DNA of 64,000 bases from Bacillus sp. Xin1 (GCF_013314535.1 NZ_JABUAE010000001.1:1-64000), one strand, 5' to 3'; shown: positions 48,460 to 57,454, counted from the stretch's first letter. Numbers and translations are program-made. The notes: generated by a model from the letters alone, not told the origin.

Positions 48460-48830
48460 ATGTATCCTCCTTGATGTAAATAAATCATTTAATATTATAT
48501 ATTAAAATATAATATTTTACGTGATCTTTTTTATGAACTTTTGCATATTGTCCTTTGTATATACAGTAGTATGTCCTAGTTAAGTATAATAAGTAAAGAA
48601 TTAGATGATGATAAATGACAATTTTTTTTGTCATAATGACAATTATAATTGACGAATGCTAGATTTTTATTTACAATTTTAACTAAATAAAACAAATGGT
48701 GGATGGGTATATGAGTGATCTTAAATTTAATTATAAAAATTAAAAGATTTATATAGGTTACAATATTTTTCCTGTATTCAACATACCATTTAGAAGATTG
48801 GAAGAATGATGAAAAAGGGGAGGGCTATAT
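48460..48830. other. Regulatory intergenic region between divergent genes
   Basis: A 371-bp AT-rich region. It holds an A/T-only inverted repeat (48491-48514), a perfect 15-bp palindrome TTGTCATAATGACAA (48628-48642), an overlapping CAATTATAATTG (48640-48651) and a plus-strand promoter. No open frame or RNA gene is supported. Confidence 0.55.
48649..48677 (+). promoter_or_regulatory. Promoter of the ABC exporter pair, with palindromic operator
   Basis: TTGACG (48649-48654), 17-bp spacer, TACAAT (48672-48677). A 7-1-7 palindrome (48628-48642) and CAATTATAATTG (48640-48651) abut and overlap the -35, a layout typical of control by a dimeric regulator. Confidence 0.6.
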
Positions 48831-49715
48831 TTGAGCTTACAAATAAAAAACTTAACGAAAATATTTGGAGAATCAAAAGCGGTCAATCAATTAAAAATTT
48901 CATTACCAAAAGGTGAAGTGTTAGGACTACTTGGAAGAAATGGTGCAGGAAAAACGACAACGATTAAAATGCTCCTTGGTTTATTAACTCCTAATGAAGG
49001 ATCCATTACGTGGAATGGGAAAGCAATTTCTCAAAGCGGTGTAACAATTGGCTATCTTCCCGAAGAAAGGGGATTATATACGAAAAGTAGAGTGATAGAC
49101 CAGCTTCGCTATTTCGGTAGATTAGAAGGAATGACGAAAAAAGAAGTAGACCGTGCAATTGATCGATGGTTAGAAAAATTAGCGATCCCGGAATATAAAT
49201 ACAAAACGGCGGGGGAGCTTTCAAAAGGAAATCAGCAAAAAATCCAATTAATTGCTGCGCTTATTCACGATCCAGAGCTCCTTATTTTAGATGAGCCGTT
49301 TAGCGGACTAGATCCAGTGAATGCTGGTATGTTAGCAAACATTATTGAAGAACAAGTGCAAAGCGGAAAAACAATTATCTTGTCTAGCCATCGTATGGAA
49401 CAAGTAGAAGCGTTTTGCCAACATGTGTGTATTTTGAAAAAAGGGGAAGCGGTTGTAGAAGGGAAACTAAGCGATATTAAGCAAGAATACGGTTTTCGAA
49501 ATTTAACAATTGAAGATGCGGCGGAAAATGAACAAGCATTACAAGCCTTACATATTTCGTATGAAAAACAACAAGGACTGCTATATGTGAAAGTCCATGA
49601 TGATGCAGAAGCTTTAATGATTTTAAAGAAATTGCAGGAACAAGGTATAAGCTTAAGACAATTTAAAATGTTAGAGCCGACGCTAAACGAAATATTTGTA
49701 GAAAGGGCGAAATAA
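48831..49715 (+). CDS. ABC transporter ATP-binding protein (NatA/YhaQ type)
   Basis: The 294-residue ATPase has Walker A GRNGAGKTT (about 35-43), signature LSKGNQQKIQLIAAL, Walker B LLILDEPFSGLDP and SSHRM. A C-terminal domain of about 80 residues with FKMLEPTLNEIFVE is typical of the sodium or peptide-exporting NatA/YhaQ group. The start is TTG, about 7 nt after GGGGAGGG. It is followed 2 nt later by its permease. Confidence 0.9.
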   Translation: MSLQIKNLTKIFGESKAVNQLKISLPKGEVLGLLGRNGAGKTTTIKMLLGLLTPNEGSITWNGKAISQSGVTIGYLPEERGLYTKSRVIDQLRYFGRLEGMTKKEVDRAIDRWLEKLAIPEYKYKTAGELSKGNQQKIQLIAALIHDPELLILDEPFSGLDPVNAGMLANIIEEQVQSGKTIILSSHRMEQVEAFCQHVCILKKGEAVVEGKLSDIKQEYGFRNLTIEDAAENEQALQALHISYEKQQGLLYVKVHDDAEALMILKKLQEQGISLRQFKMLEPTLNEIFVERAK

Positions 49716-49717
49716 CA

Positions 49718-50938
49718 ATGCGTAAATTTTCTCATGTATTTTCATTTTATTTTAGAGAATCATTTTTATCTAAAAAATCTTTGATTACGAGTGCTATTTT
49801 ATTTTTAATTGTGTTTGGGATTGTAGCGTTTACCCACTTTACTTCTGATACAGATAAAGGGAAAGATAAAATTGCGGTGGTAACAGAAAGTGCTACATAT
49901 AAAGTAAAAGAAAGTGATTTAAATAAATTACTTCCTTCAGCAAAAGTAACTGTAGCCTCAAGGGAAGAGTTTGATAAATTGTATAAGAAAGTGGAAGAAG
50001 GAGATTTAGACGGTTTATTTCATATCACGGAAAAAAATGGTATTCCAGAAGTTACGTATATGTATAGTGGATTTCCAAGTCAGTCAACTTCTACGCTCAT
50101 GGTAAGTTATTTGAAGGAGCAATACACAGCTGTAATGATTGAGAAGAATAATGTTTCACCAGAAGTAGCGAAACAATTGCAAATGGAAATTCCGATGAAG
50201 CAAGAGGCAATAAAAGATCGGGCATCTTCCTTTGGTATCGGTTATGCATTTTCGTTTGCATTGTATATGTTTATTATCTCATTTGGAAATGCAATTGGGA
50301 CAACAATTGCATCTGAAAAAGCATCACGTGTTATGGAACTTATGCTTCCAAAAGTAAAACCGCTTACGATGATGTATGCGAAAATTTTAGCTGTTGTAGC
50401 TACAGCTTTATTACAAATTGCTGTACTTGCTTGTGGATTTATCATTCCGTATTTATTAGGATGGGTTGATTTAAATAATGCTTCAATATTTGGACTTTCT
50501 TTAGATTTTTCAACTTTAGATACATTAGTAATCAGTATGTTTATTATCTACTTTATTACAGGATATTTACTATATGCGATGTTATATGCAGCGGCTGGAG
50601 CAGTTGTATCTAAGTTAGAAGATTTACAATCAGTCGCATTGCCGATTACATTTTTAGGTATGGGAGCATTCTTCATTAGTATGAAGTCGTTATTTGATCC
50701 AAATAGTACACTGGTTTTAATCAGTTCCTATATTCCATTTTTTACACCGATGGTTACGTTCTCGCGCGTTGTAGCTGGTGAAGCAGGAGCATTAGAGATT
50801 AGCGTTACATTAGCAATTTTAGTTGTAACAATTTTAATTATTAATTGGATTGCAAGCCGTATTTACGTCAATGGTGTGATGAATTACTCTGATAAAGTGA
50901 AATTTAAAGATTTAGCTAAATTTATTAAGCGTCAATAA
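49718..50938 (+). CDS. ABC-2 type permease (NatB/YhaP type)
   Basis: The 406-residue permease has an N-terminal span (about 20-42), a long extracytoplasmic domain (about 45-170), and five further spans with GTTIASEKASRVMELMLPKVKP, the family loop. Together with the preceding ATPase it forms an exporter; sodium efflux is suggested only by resemblance to NatAB/YhaQP. Ends in a terminator at 50944. Confidence 0.9.
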   Translation: MRKFSHVFSFYFRESFLSKKSLITSAILFLIVFGIVAFTHFTSDTDKGKDKIAVVTESATYKVKESDLNKLLPSAKVTVASREEFDKLYKKVEEGDLDGLFHITEKNGIPEVTYMYSGFPSQSTSTLMVSYLKEQYTAVMIEKNNVSPEVAKQLQMEIPMKQEAIKDRASSFGIGYAFSFALYMFIISFGNAIGTTIASEKASRVMELMLPKVKPLTMMYAKILAVVATALLQIAVLACGFIIPYLLGWVDLNNASIFGLSLDFSTLDTLVISMFIIYFITGYLLYAMLYAAAGAVVSKLEDLQSVALPITFLGMGAFFISMKSLFDPNSTLVLISSYIPFFTPMVTFSRVVAGEAGALEISVTLAILVVTILIINWIASRIYVNGVMNYSDKVKFKDLAKFIKRQ

Positions 50939-50943
50939 CCATG

Positions 50944-50975
50944 AAAGCATGATTTTTAGGGAATCATGCTTTTTC
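50944..50975 (+). terminator. Terminator of the ABC exporter pair
   Basis: AAAGCATGATT / AATCATGCTTT stem with a short loop and T run. Confidence 0.85.
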
Positions 50976-51003
50976 TTTATGTATAAATGAAATATAGTAT
51001 ATA

Positions 51004-51017
51004 ATGATAAGTATCAT
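51004..51017 (+). promoter_or_regulatory. Palindrome upstream of the Rrf2 gene, possible operator
   Basis: ATGATAAGTATCAT, a 6-2-6 palindrome, follows directly on a TATAAT-like box (50999-51004). It lies 37 bp before the start codon, where an autoregulatory repressor would bind. Confidence 0.5.
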
Positions 51018-51053
51018 CTTTTGATAGAATGAACGTAAAGGAGGGGCGTGCAG

Positions 51054-51485
51054 ATGGGAATTAGTAGCCGTTTTACAGTAGGTGTTCATATGTTAACGTT
51101 ACTTGCGATAGATCGAAGCTCTCGCTGTACCTCTGAATGGATTGCTGGTAGTGTGAATACAAATCCAGTAGTGATTCGCCGCATTACAGGAATGTTAAAA
51201 AGAGCGGGTCTTGTTGATGTCCAAGCAGGAAAGGGTGGCACATCGCTTGCTCGTGATTTAGAGGAAATTACATTACTTGATGTATATAAGGCAGTGGAAG
51301 TAGTCGAAGAAGGACATCTATTTTCTTTCCATGAGAGTCCGAACGTTGAATGTCCAGTAGGGGCTAATATTCAATCAGTCTTAGAAATTATCTTGATGCA
51401 AGCGCAGGAAGCAATGGAAAATGTGCTTGCGAACGTAACAGTTCAGCAACTTGTTACAAATTTACAATCAAAGATTCAAAAGTAA
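51054..51485 (+). CDS. Rrf2 family transcriptional regulator (YwnA-like)
   Basis: The 143-residue protein has an N-terminal winged helix (about 1-80; FTVGVHMLTLLAIDR, VVIRRITGMLKRAGLVDVQAGKGGTSLAR) and a dimerisation helix. The three-cysteine iron-sulfur motif of IscR/NsrR is absent (only one Cys, in NVECPVGAN), so it is of the YwnA type. The start is ATG 51054, 8 nt after AGGAGG; an upstream GTG overlaps the spacer. Confidence 0.88.
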   Translation: MGISSRFTVGVHMLTLLAIDRSSRCTSEWIAGSVNTNPVVIRRITGMLKRAGLVDVQAGKGGTSLARDLEEITLLDVYKAVEVVEEGHLFSFHESPNVECPVGANIQSVLEIILMQAQEAMENVLANVTVQQLVTNLQSKIQK

Positions 51486-51519
51486 AAAGCGAGTCTCATA
51501 TAAATGGGCTCGCTTTTTT
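51484..51519. terminator. Terminator of the Rrf2 gene
   Basis: AAAAAGCGAG / CTCGCTTTTTT stem with a 15-nt loop, between convergent genes. Confidence 0.8.
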
Positions 51520-51541
51520 ACTTTCAGAAAGAATGAAAATT

Positions 51542-52207
51542 CTATTTTTCAGTATTTAATACAAATTTCCCTACAATGGCAGCAACGATACCACCAAGAA
51601 TTGGAGCGACAATAAATACCCATAATTGAGATACAGCTTCTCCGCCAGCAAATAAAGCTGGTGCTAGGCTACGTGCAGGGTTAACTGAAGTTCCTGTTAA
51701 TGGGATGCCTAGTAAGTGAACTAATACTAACGTGAAACCAATTACTAATCCAGCGAACTGTGCATTACCCTTTTTACCTGTTACAGCAATAATAACTAAA
51801 ATAAAGACGAATGTTAAAATAAATTCAACTAAGAAAGATCCTGTTAATCCAAGTTTTCCAAAACCGTTTTGTCCTAAGTTATCTAAAGACAGATTAGCAG
51901 ATTTTAAAATTGTTACTAATGTTGTAGTTCCTAGTAAACCCCCTAAAACTTGAGCTAATAAGTAACAGCCAAGTTCCTTAGCATTCATTCGTTCGTTTAT
52001 GAACATGGCAATTGATACTGCTGGGTTTACGTGACATCCAGAAATCGTTCCAATGCTATATGCCATAGCAACAATTGATAATCCGAAAGCCATTGCGATT
52101 CCTAAAATACCAATTCCTTCAATTCCACCGCCTAAAACAGCAGTTCCAGTTCCGAATAATACAAGTACAAAAGTACCAATAAATTCAGTAATTCTTTTTT
52201 TTAGAAT
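51542..52207 (-). CDS. aqpZ: Aquaporin / MIP family channel with an ATT start codon
   Basis: The 221-residue channel has six spans and both NPA boxes (GCHVNPAVSIAM; GTSVNPARSLAP). The reading frame is open from 52207, where ATT-CTA-AAA follows AAAGGAGG at 6 nt. No ATG, GTG or TTG occurs in frame before the internal ATG at 52093, which would delete the first membrane helix (ITEFIGTFVLVLFGTGTAVL). I therefore take ATT as the start. Alternatively the start codon was lost by mutation. Likely permeant: water or small solutes. Confidence 0.82.
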   Translation of the reverse strand: MLKKRITEFIGTFVLVLFGTGTAVLGGGIEGIGILGIAMAFGLSIVAMAYSIGTISGCHVNPAVSIAMFINERMNAKELGCYLLAQVLGGLLGTTTLVTILKSANLSLDNLGQNGFGKLGLTGSFLVEFILTFVFILVIIAVTGKKGNAQFAGLVIGFTLVLVHLLGIPLTGTSVNPARSLAPALFAGGEAVSQLWVFIVAPILGGIVAAIVGKFVLNTEK

Positions 52208-52315
52208 AATTTTCCTCCTTTAAATACGCATGAGAACGTATTATAACATAGAATGATGCTGTTCTAATTATAAACAAGGAATGAAAAAATATTCCGATTA
52301 AATAAATGATTAAGA

Positions 52316-52473
52316 TTTATCCCGCATTAACGGGCAGTAAGACCCTCACCTCAAGATTTAGAGAGAAACGAGGAAGATAGGTGGGGGATCAACTGCCCGT
52401 AAAAGCCCGATTGGTGAGGGGTGATAATCATTGAGGGATGAAGAAACACTCAATGATTAAGGTTTCACTTTAT
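52316..52473 (+). repeat. bcr1 repeat, copy 3
   Basis: Full-length bcr1 (CCCGCATTAACGGGCAGT .. GATTAAGGTTTCAC) bounded by TTTAT at 52316-52320 and 52469-52473. Compensating changes are visible: the distal stem reads AATCATTGAGGG / CTCAATGATT where the other copies have AATCAGTGGGG / CCCCACTGATT. Confidence 0.9.
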
Positions 52474-52489
52474 ACGATTTCAATTACAT

Positions 52490-52527
52490 AAAAAAGCATG
52501 GTTCTCGAAAGAAGAATCATGCTTTTT
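52490..52527. terminator. Terminator downstream of the EmrE-type transporter gene
   Basis: AAAAAGCATG(GT)TTCT / AGAATCATGCTTTTT stem around CGAAAGA. Confidence 0.8.
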
Positions 52528-52536
52528 AACGCCCTG

Positions 52537-53502
52537 TTATGCTGTTTTCTTTTGCCTAGCGACCGGAACAGAACGATTCAAAATGCTATTTGCGACCATT
52601 CCAGCCATAATGATAATCATCCCAATAAGTGAAAGCCCGATCGGAAACGAACCATTTAAGAAAATAATTTCACCAAGAACAGTAAATACCATCGTTCCAG
52701 CTTGCGTTGCTTCTACAGCGCCTAGTAAGGAAAGATTATCTTTCGCTAAATCCGTTGCAAAGAAAAACGTCATTGTGGCAATAACGCCTGAACATAATGC
52801 TAATAAAAATCCTTGAAGCATTTGTCCTGATGTTGGCATACCCGTTTCCCAAAAACCATATATTCCAAGAATAACTGCTATGGGAAGGCTACCAATCGCC
52901 ATTCCTAATACACGTTGGAATGTATCAAGGCGTCCTCCTACAACCTCCATCATTTTTCGATTGCCAAATGGATATAGGAAAGCTGCGAGAACAACAGGAA
53001 GAAAACCGGATATAAATTGAGTTGCTGTAATATGCCCAGCTTCGGTTGCTTGCATACAAATGACACCGATTAAAATGAAAAGTGATACGTATAAACTACG
53101 AAGTGGGATTTTTCCCCGTACTCGTTTTGGACCTGTTTTTGTTTCGGTGGTAATAAAAAATAATGGCGATAGTAGCAAACCAGCAAGTATTGTAACTTGC
53201 CAAGTTCCTGCAACAAGCCAAGCTGGAGAAAAGACGGCTGCAAAGCTTAATAAAGAATAAAAACCGATGCCTGCTAAAGACCCCCAGCCTAGCCATGCAA
53301 AAGGATGTTTTCGCATTTCTGACCATAGTCCCCCGAGGTTTTTGCGAAATAAAACGATAAGGAATAAAATAGGAAGAGCAAATAAAAAGCGGAAAGAAGC
53401 AGTCCAAGCCCAGTTTGTTCCGGATACATTCATCGCTCTGTTAATAATAAATGTTGCAGAGAAAAAAGCTGATGATAAAATACCTAATAATATTGCACGC
53501 AT
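52537..53502 (-). CDS. DMT superfamily transporter, multidrug resistance efflux (EmrE-like) family
   Basis: The 321-residue protein has about ten membrane spans (FFSATFIINRAMNVSGTNW at the N-terminus; GEIIFLNGSFPIGLSLIGMIIIMAG near the end), the layout of EamA-type or PF13536 transporters. The substrate is unknown. It is divergent from an XRE-cupin regulator 105 bp away, which probably controls it. Confidence 0.85.
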   Translation of the reverse strand: MRAILLGILSSAFFSATFIINRAMNVSGTNWAWTASFRFLFALPILFLIVLFRKNLGGLWSEMRKHPFAWLGWGSLAGIGFYSLLSFAAVFSPAWLVAGTWQVTILAGLLLSPLFFITTETKTGPKRVRGKIPLRSLYVSLFILIGVICMQATEAGHITATQFISGFLPVVLAAFLYPFGNRKMMEVVGGRLDTFQRVLGMAIGSLPIAVILGIYGFWETGMPTSGQMLQGFLLALCSGVIATMTFFFATDLAKDNLSLLGAVEATQAGTMVFTVLGEIIFLNGSFPIGLSLIGMIIIMAGMVANSILNRSVPVARQKKTA

Positions 53503-53607
53503 AATGCGGAAGCACTCCCTTCGAGGTTTGAAATGTTTATGTATAGTATAATATGCTTATATGAAATAAAAGTAAACTATTTTATACTTTAAGGTGGTTT
53601 TGTTAAT

Positions 53608-54180
53608 ATGAAAGAAAAAGAGGATATGCAAACAAAAGAAGTCATTCAGCAAGTTGGTCAGTTATTACGACAAATTCGTAATGAACAAAAATTAAGTTTA
53701 GAAGAATTGGCACAAAAAACAGGAGTTAGTAAATTAACATTAGGAAAAATTGAAAGAGGTGAAACGAATCCAACATTAGCCGTCATCTGGAAAATTACGA
53801 AGGGGTTGTCAATCCCGTTGTCGAGATTAATGGTAGTTGGAGAGCCAGTAGCTATTTCACGATCAGGGGAAGGGTTTGCGGTAGATGCAGGGCAGGCATG
53901 GCGATTAGAAACTATATTTCGATATACGAAAGAAACCGGTATGGAGATGCATCGTGCTTGTTTAAGGCCCCGTAGTATATACGAACCGGAGTCTCACCAT
54001 GAGGGAGCGATCGAACTCGTTACAGTTATGAAAGGACAAGTCGCGATTCAAGTTGAAAATGACGTGTATGAATTAAATGAATTTGATTCGATTCAGTTTG
54101 AAGCAAATAAGAAGCATAGTTACAAAAATGCTGGAGATGAGGTTGCTGTTTTACATTTAACGATGAAGTATTCTTCGTAA
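53608..54180 (+). CDS. XRE family regulator with C-terminal cupin domain
   Basis: The 190-residue protein has an N-terminal helix-turn-helix (about 12-66; LSLEELAQKTGVSKLTLGKIERGETNP) and a C-terminal cupin (about 110-188; HHEGAIELVTVMKGQVAIQVE, DSIQFEANKKHSYKNAG). Such regulators sense a small ligand in the cupin. Divergent placement next to the transporter gene suggests it controls that efflux system. Shine-Dalgarno AAGGTGG. Confidence 0.9.
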   Translation: MKEKEDMQTKEVIQQVGQLLRQIRNEQKLSLEELAQKTGVSKLTLGKIERGETNPTLAVIWKITKGLSIPLSRLMVVGEPVAISRSGEGFAVDAGQAWRLETIFRYTKETGMEMHRACLRPRSIYEPESHHEGAIELVTVMKGQVAIQVENDVYELNEFDSIQFEANKKHSYKNAGDEVAVLHLTMKYSS

Positions 54181-54190
54181 CGGAAAATCG

Positions 54191-54320
54191 GTATAAAACC
54201 TATTTTTTTAGGTGGGAGAGAGCATCCGGCCATGTGTAGAAGTAGTCAGCTCCTTTTTTACTCCATGCCAAGTGAAAGTAAAGCGGGGAAGCCAGTGAGG
54301 TTATAGCCATGACTTATGTG
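54191..54320 (-). repeat. Dispersed intergenic repeat, copy C (inverted)
   Basis: Read on the minus strand it shows the blocks ACATAAGTCATGGCTAT, GGCATGGAGTAAAAAAGG, CTTCTACACATGGCCGGATG, CTCTCTCCCACCTAAAAAAA and GGTTTTATA in the same order as copies A, B and D. Directly follows the XRE-cupin gene. Confidence 0.75.
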
Positions 54321-54339
54321 TTAAAACGTTAAAATGTAT

Positions 54340-54373
54340 AAAAAAGGCACCGATTGGGCACCGGTGCCTTTTA
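54340..54373. terminator. Terminator between convergent genes
   Basis: AAAAAGGCACCG / CGGTGCCTTTT stem; overlaps the last codon of the PspC-like gene. Confidence 0.85.
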
Positions 54374-54556
54374 GTAAGAACGTGGCATAAGCAATAGACA
54401 AACGAGGTAAGCTAAAAAACCTGTTCCGAAACATAGAATCGCAATAACCCAAAGGATACGAATCATACTAGCACTTATATCGAAATATTCTCCTAAACCA
54501 CCGCATACACCAAATAACATTTTATCAATTTCAGATCTACGTAACTTTTTTTCCAT
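54371..54556 (-). CDS. PspC domain protein
   Basis: The 61-residue protein has the PspC signature KMLFGVCGGLGEYFDISASMIRILW followed by one hydrophobic segment (ILCFGTGFLAYLVCLLLM). PspC-type proteins are membrane-stress-linked. Shine-Dalgarno AAGGAGA on the minus strand. Single-gene unit. Confidence 0.88.
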   Translation of the reverse strand: MEKKLRRSEIDKMLFGVCGGLGEYFDISASMIRILWVIAILCFGTGFLAYLVCLLLMPRSY

Positions 54557-54715
54557 TATAAAATCTTCTCCTTTTTAATATCACCATGTTTTTCTTTTAT
54601 GTATTGGTGATACCTTATACTTTTATCTTACATGGAAAAGAATATGGAAACTATTGAATTATATTACATTTTTCTGAAAAAAGATTGCAGTTTTGTAAGG
54701 TGTTTTTAGGAATAT

Positions 54716-54757
54716 GCACCTAAATGGAAATGGATAGAAAGGTTTCTTTTTAGGTGC
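54716..54757. terminator. Possible terminator downstream of kimA
   Basis: GCACCTAAA / TTTAGGTGC inverted repeat with a 24-nt loop just beyond the kimA stop. The T run is on the plus-strand side, so its role for kimA is uncertain. Confidence 0.4.
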
Positions 54758-54767
54758 CATATTTTTG

Positions 54768-56591
54768 TTATTTTTGAAAGCGATAAGGTGCAGTCGTAAC
54801 AATAACATTTTGCTTATATAAAAGGTATACGCGTAATAATACACTTGATTGATTGTGTAAAACGTTATGCCATCTTTTTTTAGTGATGAATTGTGGAATA
54901 AGAACTGTAACAAAATGATTCTTTTCCTCTGCCTTATGCTGAATAATCGTAATTAATTTTGCGATAGGTCGCATTAAGCTTCGGTAAGATGAGACAAATG
55001 TAACAAGACGAATGTTTGGTTGCCACTCTTTCCATTTTTCCTGCATACGTATTTCGCTTTCTTTATCAAAAGCTACATATACAGCGATAACTTGATCACC
55101 AATTGTTTCCGCGTAATTGATAGATTGTTCGACTACTTTTGTAATACCGGCGATGGGTACGATGACGACATTACCAGTCATTTTTTTAGGGAGGTTAGTG
55201 CAATCAATACGTAACTGTTCTCCCACCGCAACGTAATGATTATGAATGCGGTGAAAGATGAAAACAATGATAGGTAGGAAAACAAGAACGGACCATACGT
55301 GTGTGAATTTAGTAATGAAAAAAATAAGAAGTACAGTTAATGAGATGAGGGCACCTAGTAAGTTTGTTAATAATTTTGGTACCCAGCCTTGTGGTTTTTC
55401 GCGTAGCCACTTTATAATCATCCCTGTTTGTGACAATGTAAAAGGAATAAATACTCCGACAGCATATAGCGGAATTAATTGTTCGGTTTTACCTTGAAAG
55501 GCCATAATTAAAAATATAGAACCGATGCCTAGTGTAATAATTCCATTTGAATAGCCTAATCGATCTCCACGCATTAAATACATACGCGGCATATATTTAT
55601 CTGATGCTAAATTAAATGCTAAAAGTGGAAATGCTGAAAACCCTGTGTTGGCAGCTAGCACTAAAATAAGAGCAGTTGTTCCTTGAATAAAGTAATACAC
55701 AAAATTTCTTCCAAATATATTTGAAGCAATTTGAGACACGACAGTTTCATTATGTTTAGGTGCGATTCCATACCAATATGCTAAAAACGTGATACCAGTA
55801 AATAAAACCGCAAGAATCATGCCCATGATAACTAATGTTTTTGCTGCATTTTTTGCAGCAGGTTCTTTAAAGTTTGGAATCGCATTGGAAATGGCCTCTA
55901 CTCCTGTTAAAGCGGAACAGCCAGATGAAAATGCCTTCAACAAAAGGAAGAGTGTAATTCCAGGCACGACAGTTCCCATCGGTGCATGTAAATTGGCGGG
56001 AGCTTGTCCAGAAGAAATCTTAAAAATACCTACAATTATTAAAATAACAAGTGCTAATACAAAGAGATAGACCGGATACGCCAATATCGAAGCGGATTCA
56101 GTTACGCCTCGCAGGTTTAAAATTGTAATGAACATTACAAGGATGACTGCGATAGGAACAGTATAGGTATGCAGCGCTGGAAATGCTGATGTAATAGCAT
56201 CGGTTCCAGCAGAAACACTTACGGCTACAGTAAGGATGTAATCAACAAGTAGGGATCCTCCTGCAATGAGCCCGGCATTTGTGCCTAAATTTTCTTTTGA
56301 AACAACATAAGCACCACCTCCGTGTGGATAAGAAAAAATGATTTGCCTATACGATAAAATGAGTGCTGTCAATAAAATAAGAACTCCTATTGCGATGGGG
56401 ATGGAATACCAAAAAGCAATTGCCCCAAATGCCGCCAGTACAATTAAAATTTGTTCTGTTCCATAAGCAACAGAAGAAAGGGCGTCAGAAGACAGAATAG
56501 CGAGTGCTTTTAGTTTGTTTAATTTTTGTTCCCCTAATGCTGTTGATTTAAGTGGTCTACCGATTAGAACACGTTTGAAGGCTGAAAACAT
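54768..56591 (-). CDS. kimA: KimA-type high-affinity potassium importer (APC superfamily)
   Basis: The 607-residue protein has the same length and architecture as B. subtilis KimA (YdaO): a soluble N-terminus (RVLIGRPLKSTALGEQKLNK), 12 membrane spans (LSSDALSSVAYGTEQI; SSGCSALTGVEAISNAIPNF) and a C-terminal cytosolic USP-like domain (about 470-607; VVIVPIAGITKVVEQSI) that binds c-di-AMP in the homologue. It imports potassium with protons. I found no c-di-AMP (ydaO-type) riboswitch in the region before the gene, unlike B. subtilis. Confidence 0.88.
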   Translation of the reverse strand: MFSAFKRVLIGRPLKSTALGEQKLNKLKALAILSSDALSSVAYGTEQILIVLAAFGAIAFWYSIPIAIGVLILLTALILSYRQIIFSYPHGGGAYVVSKENLGTNAGLIAGGSLLVDYILTVAVSVSAGTDAITSAFPALHTYTVPIAVILVMFITILNLRGVTESASILAYPVYLFVLALVILIIVGIFKISSGQAPANLHAPMGTVVPGITLFLLLKAFSSGCSALTGVEAISNAIPNFKEPAAKNAAKTLVIMGMILAVLFTGITFLAYWYGIAPKHNETVVSQIASNIFGRNFVYYFIQGTTALILVLAANTGFSAFPLLAFNLASDKYMPRMYLMRGDRLGYSNGIITLGIGSIFLIMAFQGKTEQLIPLYAVGVFIPFTLSQTGMIIKWLREKPQGWVPKLLTNLLGALISLTVLLIFFITKFTHVWSVLVFLPIIVFIFHRIHNHYVAVGEQLRIDCTNLPKKMTGNVVIVPIAGITKVVEQSINYAETIGDQVIAVYVAFDKESEIRMQEKWKEWQPNIRLVTFVSSYRSLMRPIAKLITIIQHKAEEKNHFVTVLIPQFITKKRWHNVLHNQSSVLLRVYLLYKQNVIVTTAPYRFQK

Positions 56592-57133
56592 AATGACACC
56601 ACCAATACATAAAATTTTGCAGATGAAGCGTATTGTTAGAAATATCTACATTCCTACCTAGTAGTATTAGCGTTTTTTCACTGAATCTTTCTGAAAAGAA
56701 GAAGGTAATAACTGGAGTGAATGGTCTTAGGGAGAGAAAGGGTAGGTTTCTTTTTTATCTAATCTAATATTGTGATTGAATTGTTATTTTCAATAAGAGA
56801 TATAAGTAAAGAGAAAGTTTAAGTGAAATTTGCTTAGACTTTTTTATTTAAGAAAGAAAGTGCATGGGTTTACAATACATAATTAGTTATTATAAGAAAT
56901 CTTACCTTCTATGCATTGAATGTTGAAAAACATGCTTAAGCATTAAGATGTAAATTTTAAATAAGAGAAGCAGGTTGTTATGAGATAAATAATTATGTGT
57001 ATGATGAGCATTTTCGCGTTTATTATTTAGTAATTTTTTGTGGATAGTGAGTTGGTGTTTAAAAAGGGATTTTGAGAAATTCTGAAATGCATATAGAGCG
57101 TAAATAACGTATGCAATTTAGCCCATTTTCATT
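56592..57133. other. Intergenic region between divergent kimA and gerE
   Basis: About 540 bp, AT-rich. On the minus strand I looked for conserved ydaO/yuaA riboswitch elements and saw none. A short inverted repeat CATGCTTAAG / CTTAAGCATT-like lies near 56931-56945. No open frame with a credible start and Shine-Dalgarno was found. Confidence 0.45.
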
Positions 57134-57162
57134 CACCTCTTGCACATTTTGTTCATACAATA
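57134..57162 (+). promoter_or_regulatory. Sigma K promoter of gerE
   Basis: CACC (-35, 57134-57137), 16-bp spacer, CATACAATA (-10, 57154-57162), fitting the sigma K consensus mACm-N16-CATAnnnTA. Places gerE in the late mother-cell programme. Confidence 0.8.
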
Positions 57163-57229
57163 TCTTGACTAAATAAACACCCAACTTACACATATACAGC
57201 TCTGGCTTAAGCAAGGAGGGTTATACCAG

Positions 57230-57454
57230 TTGAAGGAAAAAGCATATCAATCTAAACCTTTATTGACAAAGAGAGAGAGAGAAGTGTTTGAATTATTGGT
57301 TCAAGATAAAACGACGAAAGAAATTGCAGGTGAACTTTTTATTAGTGAGAAGACCGTACGTAACCATATATCAAATGCAATGCAAAAGCTAGGGGTTAAA
57401 GGACGTTCACAAGCGGTTGTTGAGCTTCTTCGTATGGGAGAACTCGAATTATAA
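57230..57454 (+). CDS. gerE: Spore coat gene regulator GerE
   Basis: The 74-residue LuxR-type DNA-binding protein consists almost entirely of the helix-turn-helix ([40 protein letters not shown]). It is the late mother-cell regulator of coat genes together with sigma K. The start is TTG, 8-9 nt after AGGAGG. Downstream of a sigma K promoter and upstream of racE, as in Bacillus. Confidence 0.96.
   Translation: MKEKAYQSKPLLTKREREVFELLVQDKTTKEIAGELFISEKTVRNHISNAMQKLGVKGRSQAVVELLRMGELEL

Noticed and set aside
56592-57229. c-di-AMP (ydaO) riboswitch upstream of kimA
   Set aside because: Conserved segments were looked for on the minus strand and not found; a covariance search would settle it.
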